DNA from: an uncultured Saprospiraceae bacterium
GTDB taxonomy: Bacteria; Bacteroidota; Bacteroidia; Chitinophagales; Saprospiraceae
Assembly (NCBI GenBank): GCA_947311105.1
Contig: CAMZKG010000207.1
Coordinates: 1 to 36,177 of the forward strand
Length of the DNA: 36,177 nucleotides
Direction: 5' to 3'
Position numbers and translations under genes: made by a program. The notes under the pieces are model-generated. The model was not told the origin of the DNA, ran no database searches, and saw only the letters and a list, made by a program, of their open reading frames with translations. Of the stretch, positions 8,762-18,800 are shown in pieces; positions within the stretch are counted from its first letter, which is position 1; the number at the start of each line of letters is the position of its first letter.

Positions 8762-8769
8762 CAAAGATA
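8762..8769 (-). promoter_or_regulatory. candidate -7 element of the hisS operon
   Basis: On the minus strand this reads TATCTTTG, followed by CC, an exact match to the Bacteroidota TAnnTTTG element. No clear -33 TTTG lies 17-21 bp upstream. The start codon at 8757 is 5 bases downstream, so the transcript would start at or next to the ATG. Confidence 0.45.
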
Positions 8770-8904
8770 CGATAAGTAATTGAAAAGTGAGATTTCCCAA
8801 TTGCATTCTAACGAACAAAATCGTTACATTTACTATGCCTTTTCAATAATTATGCGCATATTTGTAGTCCCATCTGCTTACGCTTTCGCAAAAAACAAAG
8901 CTTT

Positions 8905-10146
8905 ATGAAAATTTTCAAATTATCCTTCGTCATCATTCTTCTTGGGTGGATGACATCGTGTAGCGTCAAACCTACCGTCACTCCAATGCCAGAAGGCTAT
9001 GAACAAACCCTTATCCTAGTCTCTTTTGACGGTTGCCGACACGACTACCCTGATAGTGCCTACACCCCCGCACTTGACGAAATGGCAGAAAATGGCATCA
9101 AAGCTAGCGGACTAAAAACGGTTTTCCCTTCCAAAACATTCCCCAATCACCTTTCTATCGTCACAGGACTCTATCCCGAACACCACGGCATCATCTCTAA
9201 CAAAATATATAATGCCCAAACCGATGAATGGTACAAACTAAGCAACGGTGCGCCTAAACAATCCAAATGGTATCACGGTGAGCCCATCTGGGTGACCGCA
9301 GAAAAAAATGGCATCAAAGCGGCTACTTTCTTTTGGCCTGGCTCCGAAGCAGAAATCGCAGGACACCGCCCTTCCTACTGGAAACCGTATAACGGTCGTG
9401 TACCTTACAAAGACCGAGTCGCCCAAGCCCTAAAATGGTTGGATTTGCCCAAAGCCGAGCGTCCAAGATTCATTTCTTTATACTTCGACGAACCCGACCA
9501 CTCCGGCCACAAATACGGGCCACAAAGTCCAGAGTCTTTACGCGCCTTAGAGCGTGTGGATTCCCAATTAGCCATGCTTTGGACGGGCATCAAAGAGCGT
9601 AAACTAGAAGGCGCTGTCAACGTCATAGTCGTTTCTGACCACGGCATGACCCAACTAAGCAGAGATAGTATGATTTTTTTGGATGACTACATCAACATGA
9701 ACGATGTCCAAGTCATTGACTGGTCCCCAGTCTCTGCCATTCGCCCCTTACCGGGCTATGAAGATGCGGTCTATACAGCCTTAAAAAATGCCCATCCGCA
9801 CATGCAAATTTACAGAAAGGGAGAAGTGCCCGAAAAATATCACTACAATGCAAATGAGTTCATTCAACCTATTGTAGCGATTGCAGATTTGCACTGGACT
9901 ATCGGACAAAGGAGTTATTTTAACTCGCACCCGAATGTTGCGACAGGCGGCACACATGGTTTTGACCCCGACTACACAGATATGAACGGCATCTTCTATG
10001 CCCAAGGTCCAGCTTTCAAAAAAGGATATCATGCCCCACTCATCCAAAATATCCATCTCTATGACCTTATGTGTAGAGTCCTAGATATTGACCCCGCTCA
10101 AAATGATGGAGATGCTGGCAAGACTTTGGAGCTGATGCGGAAGTAA
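8905..10146 (+). CDS. lipoprotein nucleotide pyrophosphatase/phosphodiesterase (NPP/ENPP type)
   Basis: The 413-aa protein belongs to the alkaline phosphatase superfamily, NPP branch, which hydrolyses phosphodiester or pyrophosphate bonds with two zinc ions. All metal ligands and the nucleophile are visible: Asp42 (SFDGCRHDY), nucleophile Thr78 (SKTFPNH), Asp198 and His202 (EPDHSGHKYGP), Asp245 and His246 (VVSDHGM), and His351 (GGTHGFDP). The N-terminus has a hydrophobic stretch ending in MTSC, so Cys19 is probably lipidated and the enzyme sits in the periplasm or outer membrane. The length matches compact bacterial NPPs without the extra animal domains. Likely substrates are nucleotides or phosphodiester lipids; the sequence does not decide. 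It is transcribed divergently from hisS. Confidence 0.92.
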   Translation: MKIFKLSFVIILLGWMTSCSVKPTVTPMPEGYEQTLILVSFDGCRHDYPDSAYTPALDEMAENGIKASGLKTVFPSKTFPNHLSIVTGLYPEHHGIISNKIYNAQTDEWYKLSNGAPKQSKWYHGEPIWVTAEKNGIKAATFFWPGSEAEIAGHRPSYWKPYNGRVPYKDRVAQALKWLDLPKAERPRFISLYFDEPDHSGHKYGPQSPESLRALERVDSQLAMLWTGIKERKLEGAVNVIVVSDHGMTQLSRDSMIFLDDYINMNDVQVIDWSPVSAIRPLPGYEDAVYTALKNAHPHMQIYRKGEVPEKYHYNANEFIQPIVAIADLHWTIGQRSYFNSHPNVATGGTHGFDPDYTDMNGIFYAQGPAFKKGYHAPLIQNIHLYDLMCRVLDIDPAQNDGDAGKTLELMRK

Positions 10147-10260
10147 CGACTTAGCGGTTTAGCGGGTTTAACGGTTTAGCGGCTTAGCGGGTTTAACGGG
10201 TGTAGCGGTTTAACGGGTGTGACGGTTTAGCGGGTTTAGCGGTTTAGCGGGATTGACGGG
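10147..10260. repeat. degenerate 8/9-bp tandem array (GTTTAGCGG)
   Basis: The array starts immediately after the stop codon at 10146. It holds about twelve units of GTTTAGCGG with variants such as GTTTAACGG, GTGTAGCG and GATTGACGG, and unit length alternates between 8 and 9 bp. It is intergenic between two convergent genes. Confidence 0.85.
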
Positions 10261-10529
10261 ACAAAAACCAATAACTCCATTGAACAATCAGTTGAACACT
10301 TGCACGATTGAACAACAAAAAAGGTTTAAGAAACCCTAGTTTTAACCTACTTGCTTCATATTTTTATCTTTCTCGTTTTGCTTGACAAGGTTTCTCAAAC
10401 CGTACACCGCAAATTTTCATTTTGTTTCTTTTCTCGAAACCCTTCCATAGGCTATCTAGCAAGAATTCCATCTAGCTATCAATTGAACGTTTGCACAATT
10501 GCACAATCATAAACCACAGCAAGCCCAAT
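10261..10529. other. non-coding remainder between convergent genes
   Basis: I see no gene here. Two related AT-rich words occur, TTGAACACTTGCACGATTG near 10292 and TTGAACGTTTGCACAATTG near 10483, again hinting at dispersed intergenic repeats. Two weak hairpins of the form GGTTTnnnAAACC are visible (near 10322 and 10390); neither is a convincing terminator. Confidence 0.4.
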
Positions 10530-12686
10530 TTATCGGATTAAGGTAACATTACCTTGTTTGGTATATTCTTCGCCATTGATGCATTTAACTTTGACATAAA
10601 AACCATATACATCAGGCGGAAGCGCTTGACCATTGAAGGTACCATCCCATCCTGTTGCTTGGTTGGTCGTCTCAAACACCTTTTCGCCCCAGCGATTAAA
10701 CACCATCAGATGCAATGATTCTACAATAAAACCATAGACTTTAAAGACGTCATTATTCCCATCGTTATTGGGTGTAAATCCAGAAGGCACAAATACATTG
10801 GGCAAAGCACATTCGGGATTCAAAACAACTACTCTCACCGTAGCTTGATTTTCACAACCAGCGCTGGTCGTTACAAGTACTTGATAATCAGTAGTTTTTG
10901 CTGGGGTCGCGATGGGATTAGCTATCGTATCACTGCTTAAGTTATCAGGAGGCGTCCACAAAAACTGGACAGTACCAAGGCTAGTAGTCGCAGTCAATTG
11001 GCTGGATTCGCCAACAAGTATCGTATCTGGTATAGCTTGCGCAAAAATACTACTACTACTACTTTCGACATCTACGCTCACCATAAAATCTCTTGCACAA
11101 ACAGAGTCTTGACTAGTCACATGGACGGTAAAGCTTTCGGATTGTTGAATATCGGAAATTATGGGGTTAAAAGAATGTGGGCTGTCCAATAGATTTTCGG
11201 GTAGCCAATCATACAGGAGGCTATTATCGCCATTTGGATTGAGTGCCACATCGTCTCCTGGGCATACCACCCAATGATTGGAGTTCAAGGGCGGGATCGT
11301 CATGTAAGGAAATGGGACATCAATTTCTTTGACACACCCATTAGAAGATGTAATCGTGCCGTGAAGGATGGTATTTTCTCCAGCGGGCAAGACAAAAATT
11401 GGGTTCATACTGTCCGAAGAGATGGAAGCTTCTGCGTTGGAGAATTGCCAATTCCAATCGACGATTTGAAAAACAGAATCATAGGTTTGATCTAAGACTT
11501 GCACTTTAATGGAATCATTACATCCCAGCATATTCCAATCCAATCCAATATCAAAAGTAGATTGACGCAAATGAATAGTATTTACGAAAGTATCAATACA
11601 TAAATCATTTTTTGCCGCAATCAAGGTAACTTTGTAAGCTCCCGTATCGGGAAAAGAGAAAGTAGGCGCTTGGAGAATAGATGTGTCTGTATTTGTGTTG
11701 CTTACGCCAAAATCCCAAAGATAAGATGCCGCATGCTGACTTAGGTTGTCAAAACCGACTTCCAATTGATCACAGATGATCTTTGGTACAAAAAACGAAG
11801 ATACGACTTCCCCGCAATCACTTACATTAAATTGGAAGTCACGTTTTATTTCAGACAATACCACCCCATTTCTATATTCCGTCATACAAACTCCAACGAC
11901 AAATTGACCGAGCGTATTAGGAATGGCGGTAAGCTGCCCAGTCACTGGGTCAATAGTTAGTGGAACTCCACCAAGCATATTGGTCTCGTCGTAAGGACTA
12001 ACCCATGTAATATCCGTTGTAATAGGCGGCATTGGTGGCTGTGGCATAGGAATCCCTACATCAGAATGAGCAGCCCCCAAAAAAGGTGTGCAAAGTGAAT
12101 AAACAATGGAATCACCTTCTGTGTCAATAGCAGAATGGTCAAAATCCAGTAATTTATCCACACATAAGGCTACTGGCGGCCAATTTTTAAAGGTAGGGCT
12201 GTTATTACACTGCAACATCGACTCACCAGTCATAACCGTCACAAAACTAGCTCCCGTAAAAAGGGGATCGACGATATTCAGTAAGGTTTGATTTCTACAA
12301 CAACGCTGATAGACCAGAGTATAGCCATAGGTATTATAAGGCAAGGTGATGGTATCGACATATTGCATTACATCTACGCAGACATCTGGCGGGGCTGTCA
12401 AACACGGATCTGTTAAAATAATATCTAATGTATCGACACTACTGGCAGGGATTTTTAATTCATACTTGGCTTGCTCTAAAGTATCCACAAAAAAGCCGAT
12501 AGAGACCGGGTTATCAAAATTCACTTTTCCGTTATAACAATCCCGATACACCGTTAAAGTAATTCGATACAGATTGTTTCCTAGGCATTCATAGCCAATT
12601 TCACCACCTACGATATGCGTAGCATGAGCGGACACCTGTAACATCAAGATAATGAATAAGACAAAAAATGTTTTTAGGCTCTTCAT
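10530..12686 (-). CDS. secreted PKD-domain surface protein with type B (gliding-associated) T9SS sorting domain
   Basis: The 718-aa protein has a signal peptide (about 1-22) followed by ATHIVGGEIGYECLGN, the opening typical of large Bacteroidota surface proteins. A PKD-like domain lies around residues 290-370 (YLWDFGVSNTNTDTS ... FPDTGAYKVTLIA), and a second Ig/PKD-like segment lies around 540-620. The end, from PNVFVPSGFTPNNDGNND through FNRWGEKVFE to GNVTLIR, is the gliding-motility-associated type B sorting domain, so it should pass through the T9SS and stay at the cell surface. Many cysteines suggest disulfides. It lies downstream of the giant adhesin on the same strand, but a terminator and a separate candidate promoter lie between them. 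A role as adhesin or matrix protein is inferred. Confidence 0.85.
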   Translation of the reverse strand: MKSLKTFFVLFIILMLQVSAHATHIVGGEIGYECLGNNLYRITLTVYRDCYNGKVNFDNPVSIGFFVDTLEQAKYELKIPASSVDTLDIILTDPCLTAPPDVCVDVMQYVDTITLPYNTYGYTLVYQRCCRNQTLLNIVDPLFTGASFVTVMTGESMLQCNNSPTFKNWPPVALCVDKLLDFDHSAIDTEGDSIVYSLCTPFLGAAHSDVGIPMPQPPMPPITTDITWVSPYDETNMLGGVPLTIDPVTGQLTAIPNTLGQFVVGVCMTEYRNGVVLSEIKRDFQFNVSDCGEVVSSFFVPKIICDQLEVGFDNLSQHAASYLWDFGVSNTNTDTSILQAPTFSFPDTGAYKVTLIAAKNDLCIDTFVNTIHLRQSTFDIGLDWNMLGCNDSIKVQVLDQTYDSVFQIVDWNWQFSNAEASISSDSMNPIFVLPAGENTILHGTITSSNGCVKEIDVPFPYMTIPPLNSNHWVVCPGDDVALNPNGDNSLLYDWLPENLLDSPHSFNPIISDIQQSESFTVHVTSQDSVCARDFMVSVDVESSSSSIFAQAIPDTILVGESSQLTATTSLGTVQFLWTPPDNLSSDTIANPIATPAKTTDYQVLVTTSAGCENQATVRVVVLNPECALPNVFVPSGFTPNNDGNNDVFKVYGFIVESLHLMVFNRWGEKVFETTNQATGWDGTFNGQALPPDVYGFYVKVKCINGEEYTKQGNVTLIR

Positions 12687-12711
12687 AGTATGGGTTCTCT
12701 TAACAAAGAGT

Positions 12712-12719
12712 CAAATATA
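12712..12719 (-). promoter_or_regulatory. candidate -7 element of the 718-aa protein gene
   Basis: The minus strand reads TATATTTG, an exact TAnnTTTG match, 25 bp before the ATG at 12686. The -33 element is not clear. Its place after the terminator at 12785-12819 fits independent transcription. Confidence 0.45.
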
Positions 12720-12784
12720 AAAAAAAATGCTGCCTTTTCATTCATTTTTGGATATTTTATCCCAAATTACATGCATCCCACATA

Positions 12785-12819
12785 AAAAAGCAGCTATCCC
12801 ACAAAGGACAGCTGCTTTT
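12785..12819 (-). terminator. strong intrinsic terminator of the giant adhesin gene
   Basis: AAAAAGCAGCTATCC (12785-12799) pairs with GGACAGCTGCTTTT (12806-12819) with one mismatch. On the minus strand the stem is followed by six T. It lies 23 bp after the adhesin stop codon and before the promoter of the next gene. An A-tract and T-tract on opposite sides could let it act in both directions. Confidence 0.8.
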
Positions 12820-12841
12820 AAGTAAGAGTCAAACTATATCA

Positions 12842-15800
12842 TCAACGTATCAAGGTAATATCCCCCACATACGAATCTTTTTCACCATTTAGATAATAGA
12901 CTTCCGCACGATAGATATAGACACCCGGATTGACTTTTTTGCCTTTAAATCGTCCATCCCACAACAAAATATTTTGTCCTGGCTGAATGTCGTTTAATTC
13001 TGTCATCAAGTTGCCCCATCTATCATAGATACTAAATTTCTTGATGAGCGCCACCCCCTTACCCGTTGATGCCATGTAAAAGTCATTATTGATGTCCCCG
13101 TTGGGAGTAAAAATATTAGGGAAATAGACATTTTTAGGTTTGGCTACAAAAACAATCATGCGGTCTGTGGCGTCACATCCACTGGTATCTGTTGCTGCTA
13201 CTTCAAATGTAGTCGTCTTTTCAGCAATAAATTGTTGTTCGTAGCATTCCATCGGATTAGTAAACAAACAAGTAGAATCTAAGAATGTATTCCATCCAAT
13301 CACCCCTACTCTTTTCGTATCTTCTACTTGAGCATTAACCGTAACCAAAGTGCCATATTCCACTATCTGATCTGGCCCTAAATCAATAGAGAACAACTTG
13401 GGCTCCACAATGGAGACACCTGTATTTAGCTTACATCCGTTGGCATCGACTACGGAGATTGGGTAATCTCCAGGTCTGAGATTGTTAAAAGTTACTTCTG
13501 AGCTATACGCCCCCCCATTAAAGGAATACAGGAAGGGCGCAGTACCACCGACAACACTTTGTATGCTTGCCGCTCCATCGTTGTCTCCATAACAAGATAT
13601 TTGACGCAAGTCTATCTTCAACTCATTAGGAATGGCAGGGTCTGCAGTTACAATTACAGTAGCGGTATTCGTACATCCATTAGTATTATCTATAACCGTA
13701 AGCTCATAAGTACCAGGTCCATCAACCAAAGGGTTGGAAGTGTCTCCTCCACTTACGATATGTCCTTGAGCAGTACTCCATTGGTAGGTAATGTTACTAC
13801 CTGATGCAGAGCCATCCACATTCAACGTGCCATCCAATACCGTACAATCAATTTCAAATCCACCACCAGCGACTGCCGTTGGTTTAGTATCATTAATATC
13901 AACAATCGCCTGACTGGTCACTTTACATCCGTTTGAAGCTGTACCTTCTACAGTATAAGTTCCGGGTAATGTGACAGAAGGATTGTCATCTGTACTAGAA
14001 AAGCTACTAGGCCCAGACCATACATAAGTCATCGTTTGACCTGTGGTTTCTGATACTTCGATATCTACGGAATTGACCACACAAGTCAACGTCCCATTGA
14101 CTTGTGTCACTAATACGGGGAAGTCACTATCCTTGTCCACATTTTTATCGGCAGTAGCGGTACAGCCGTTTGGCCCTGTAACAATCAAAGTATAAAGCCC
14201 TGGATTTGTCACAGGAGGACTAGAGCTATTGGACGTAAATCCATTTGGGCCCGCCCAGTCAAAACTCGCTCCCGTGGTGGTGGAGCTTCCGATAATAGTA
14301 ACAGTAGGCACAGCGCAAGTAATCAATAATGGCGAAGCATCAATCGACACATTTGGTGGCGTCTTCTCTTCATTGATTTGGGCAATCGCCGTAGTTGAAC
14401 AGCCTGATGCGGGGTCCGATACCACCAAAGTATATTGCCCACCGACTGTCACCAAAGGCATGGTATCTGTAGATGTAAATCCATTAGGTCCAGTCCAACT
14501 AAAAGTAACACCGTTGGTGGAGCTACCTGCATTAATTTGGAGACTAGGAGTATTACAATCTATGACGGCATCATTTGCGAAAGCATCTGGATTGGCTTGG
14601 TTGGATGCCACCGTCACAGAAGTAGTTGATGTACAACCATTTACTGCGTCCGTCACAAGCAGCGTGTAAGCGCCTGCATCTACAATTCCCGTTGCAGATT
14701 GATTAGAACTAGCATAACTATTGGGGCCTGTCCAAGCATAGGTCACCGAATTAGTAGTATTCGTAGCCCCTAGCAAAGTACCACTTGGATCTTGGCAAGT
14801 TAATGTAATCGGTGAAGCAGTCGCACCAGGAGATATTGTATCAATCGGGCTAGCAATATTTTTGGTAGTAGAGCAACCATTTGGAGCCGAGACAACCAAT
14901 TTGTAACTCCCCATTTCAGACACGGTATGTGGACCTGGTCCCGTCAAAGCCCCCCCTGATGGAGTTGTCCATGCGTAAGTAACACTAGGGGTCATTGATG
15001 TCCCTTCAAGGTCTATTGTTGCATTAGTACAGGTTATAGTTCCTGTCACATTGATATTGGCATCAGGGGCATTGACATCTTCGATGACATTAGCGGTAGC
15101 TGTTGCGGTACAACCATTCGCTGTATTTTCCACCGTCAATGTATATAACCCGACTTCATCAACGGTTGGATTTTGTCCAGAATACGTCACATTTCCTGGT
15201 CCGACCCAAGAGTAAGACACTCCAGAAGTTGAAGCATTCCCACTTAGGGTGATATCGCTAGTCCCACATAATATAGTGCCACCTGTCGCAGATACACCTT
15301 GCGGTGAAATCGTATCCATTTGAATCACAATCGTGGTATCCTGGGAACAGCCATTAGGGGCGAGCACCATTACAGTATAATTTCCTGGAATCGTAATACT
15401 TTGATCTTGAGCCGTTGGCGTACTGCCGATACCTGGGCCCGTCCAATTGTAAGTCACACCATTTGTGTTCGAAGAACTAGTTAAGTTAGCTGTTGTATTA
15501 TTACAATCCAATACATCAAAATCAACACTTGCAACCAAATCCGGTAAATCAGCATTTAGGGCAACCGTAACGGTGTCTGTATTTGTACAACCATTAGTCG
15601 GATTATTCACGCTCAATGTATATAGTCCAGGATCCGTCACATTATTCGGGTTTTGGATATTTGATGTAAATCCACCTGGCCCTGTCCAACTATAATTAGC
15701 ATTGGAAATGTCCGTACTAGCTTCAATAGTTACTGATGTAGTCGTACAAGTAAGCGGAGTCAATGAAGTAGCATCTGCCGAAGGCAAAACAACATCACTA

Positions 15801-18800
15801 TCAACCACAACAGTAGTATCGCTCACACAACCGTTGGCGGCTGTAACCGTCAAAGTATAACTACCTGTATCCGTTACAACCAGTGGAAAGTCTGGCGTGA
15901 CAAGTGTATTATTTAAGGTCCATTCTGCGGTAACTCCGCTAGTCGAACTACTCCCCTGCAAGTCAATCATCGTTGTTAGGCAAGTGATGGTTCCTCCTAC
16001 CGCCGAAACATCTGGTGCGTTTTGATTAGCAGAAACAGCGGCGTTAGTAGTACTAGTACATCCATTGTCAGAAGTAACTACTACTGTATAAATTCCATCA
16101 TCAGAAACAGTCACAGCACTAGTATTCCCGGTAAAACCATTGGGCCCTATCCAAGCATAACCTGTTATGGTACTAGTCGATGTAGCCGTTAATGTTGCAG
16201 AAGATGCAACACAATCCAAAGAAGCATCCGCCACCACAACATCAGGAGAAATAGTATCTTGGAGCACCATAACATCTTCCGTTGCTGTACAATTATTAGC
16301 ACCTGTTACGACCAAAGTATAAGTGCCACCATCTTGAACACTAGGCATTGCATCTCCACTGGAAAAACTATTAGGGCCCGTCCAAGTATAAGATGGTGCA
16401 TTCGTCGTTGCCGACAAAATAGCTGATGTAGTAGCACAATCTAAGTCGTTAGATGCCACCAAACCTGTTAAAGCAGGTGGTATCGTATCCGCATCAGCAG
16501 TTAATGACACCGAATTGGCACAACCATTGGGCGCTGTCACCACCACCGTATAAGTATCAAAAGTAGAAACCGAGACGGAAGTACCTGTTGAAGTCCCAGA
16601 AGGCCCTGTCCACTCAAAATCTGTAGAAGAAATACCACTAGACGTCGAAGAAGCCGTTAATGTTGTTGTTGCTCCAAGAGCACAATCCAAGGCTCCATCA
16701 CTAACTGCACTTATTTGTGGCAAACTCGTATTTGGAAATACTTCAGCAGTAGCGGTATTGGTACAACCATTACCATCTGTCACTGTCACGGAATAGGTGC
16801 CTGTAGCTTGCACGGTAACTAAGCTGCCCGTCCCACTGTAACTATTAGGGCCAGACCAACTATAAGAAGAACCAGCAGTTGAAGTAGCCGACAATTGAGC
16901 CGTAGCACTAGAGCCACAGCCTAAGCTATCATTAGTCGTTGTGATGGTAGGCATCGTCACCAGATTATTTGCCATCAAAGATGTAGTATTAGTACAACCG
17001 TTGACACTATTGGTCACAGTGACAAAGTATTGACCAGGGTCTGTAATAGTTGAAGTAGCGGTATTTGCTGTAAAGCTATTAGGCCCCGTCCAAGAATAAT
17101 CAAGCGTACCTACTGTAGATGTAGCTTCAATGGTTGGGCTTAGATCAAGGCAAGTTATATCAACATCCGCAGCTGCCACATCAGGTTGATCTTTATCTTC
17201 TAGAATAGTGATGGTTTCTGTTTTTACACAACCATTGGCGCCTACCACTTCGACGGTATAATTTCCCTGTTGAGTAACGGTAATAGAAGGAGCATTACCA
17301 GTCACTCCACCAGACCAAGTATAAGACACTCCATTTGATGTAGCTGTCAAGATAACATCTAAGTTGTTACAATCAATCAAATTATCATCAGCTGTCAAGA
17401 CAAGTGTCGGTGCAACGGTATCCGCAGCAATATTAATAGAACCTGTTTGGGTACACCCATTTAGGTCATTGGTAACTGTAACTTCATACAAGCCTGGGAG
17501 ATTCGTCACAAAAGATGGCGTTGTCGGCGTACCCGATGGGCCTGTCCAAGAATAACTTACATCAGTACTGGGGTTACTGTTGGCATCAATTGTCACATTT
17601 GGGTTGGTACAAGAAATCGTGCCGCCTGTTGGATTAACCGTTGGAGCAGTAGTATTCGGAGTCACCACTACAACGTCAGAATTGGTACATCCATTAGGAT
17701 TCGTAACCACCACTGTATAGTTTCCCGCATCCACAATATCATTAGGATTCTGTGCAGTAGAAGTATATCCATTCGGCCCTGTCCAACTATAGCTATCCCC
17801 AGTATTAGAGCTGGCAGTAATCGTTACACCAGCACTATTACAGCCCACAATATTACCAGTAGTCACAATTGTCGGCGGAGTGGTACTATCGGCGACTACG
17901 ACTCCAGTGGAATTTGTACAACCATTAGAAGGGTCTGTAACCGTTACACTATAGGCACCTGTGACTGAAACAACATCAGATGATGTCGTGGCAGTATAGC
18001 CTCCAGGCCCTGACCAACTATAATTCACTCCTGACGCAGTTGAAGTAGCGTTAATTGTCGCTGTGGTGTTATTACAATCAATAACCCCACCAGTAGCGGT
18101 AATATCTGGAATAGAAGAGTCCGCTGTAACCTCAACATCAACAGTATCCTTACAACCACTTGTAGGGTTCGTAACAATAAACTGATAAGTTCCTGTTTGG
18201 CTAGCAGTTGCTGTAGTGGTTGTGCTAATTTGGTTGTTCCCTGGATCCAACCATTCATACGTTGCACCAGAAGTGGTCGTACTACCAGATAGCTGTGTAG
18301 AAGAATTAGCCCCACATCCCAATTGACCTGCGGCAGAAGCCATAACATTTAGCGGAAGCGAAAAATCCGCTGTGACGGTTGCAAAAGCAGTATCCGTACA
18401 AGTGAATCCGTTTTCTGTATTGGTCACTACAAAATAATACTGCCCATCCACCTGAGCGGATGCTGTAAGACTTGTACTGATTTGATTATTCGATGGGTCA
18501 TACCAAGCATAAGTACCCGTGGCAGTTGTCCCACTACCTACTAACTGTGCATTATTCGTACAATTAATGGATAATGGACCATTTGCGGAAGCATCATTAT
18601 CAATAAAATCCACAAAAACATTGATCGTACTATCACAACCATTTACGGAAGTCCCGACGGCTGTAATCTGCTGGTCATTCAAAACCATTGTATTGCCCAC
18701 ATATACCGTATCCCCTTGACAAGCGTATAGCGTCGGAGCATTAGTGGACAATTGGGGCAAATAAATCATGGTGATATTCACTACACTATCACAAGTACCA

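Noticed and set aside
14229..14669. 146-codon plus-strand frame antisense to the giant adhesin
   Set aside because: It mirrors the repeat sequence of the adhesin on the opposite strand; its valine-rich composition is a by-product of Thr/Asn codons.
18025..18348. 107-codon frame overlapping the adhesin on the same strand
   Set aside because: It is a shifted-frame shadow of the Ig-like repeats with no independent start signal.
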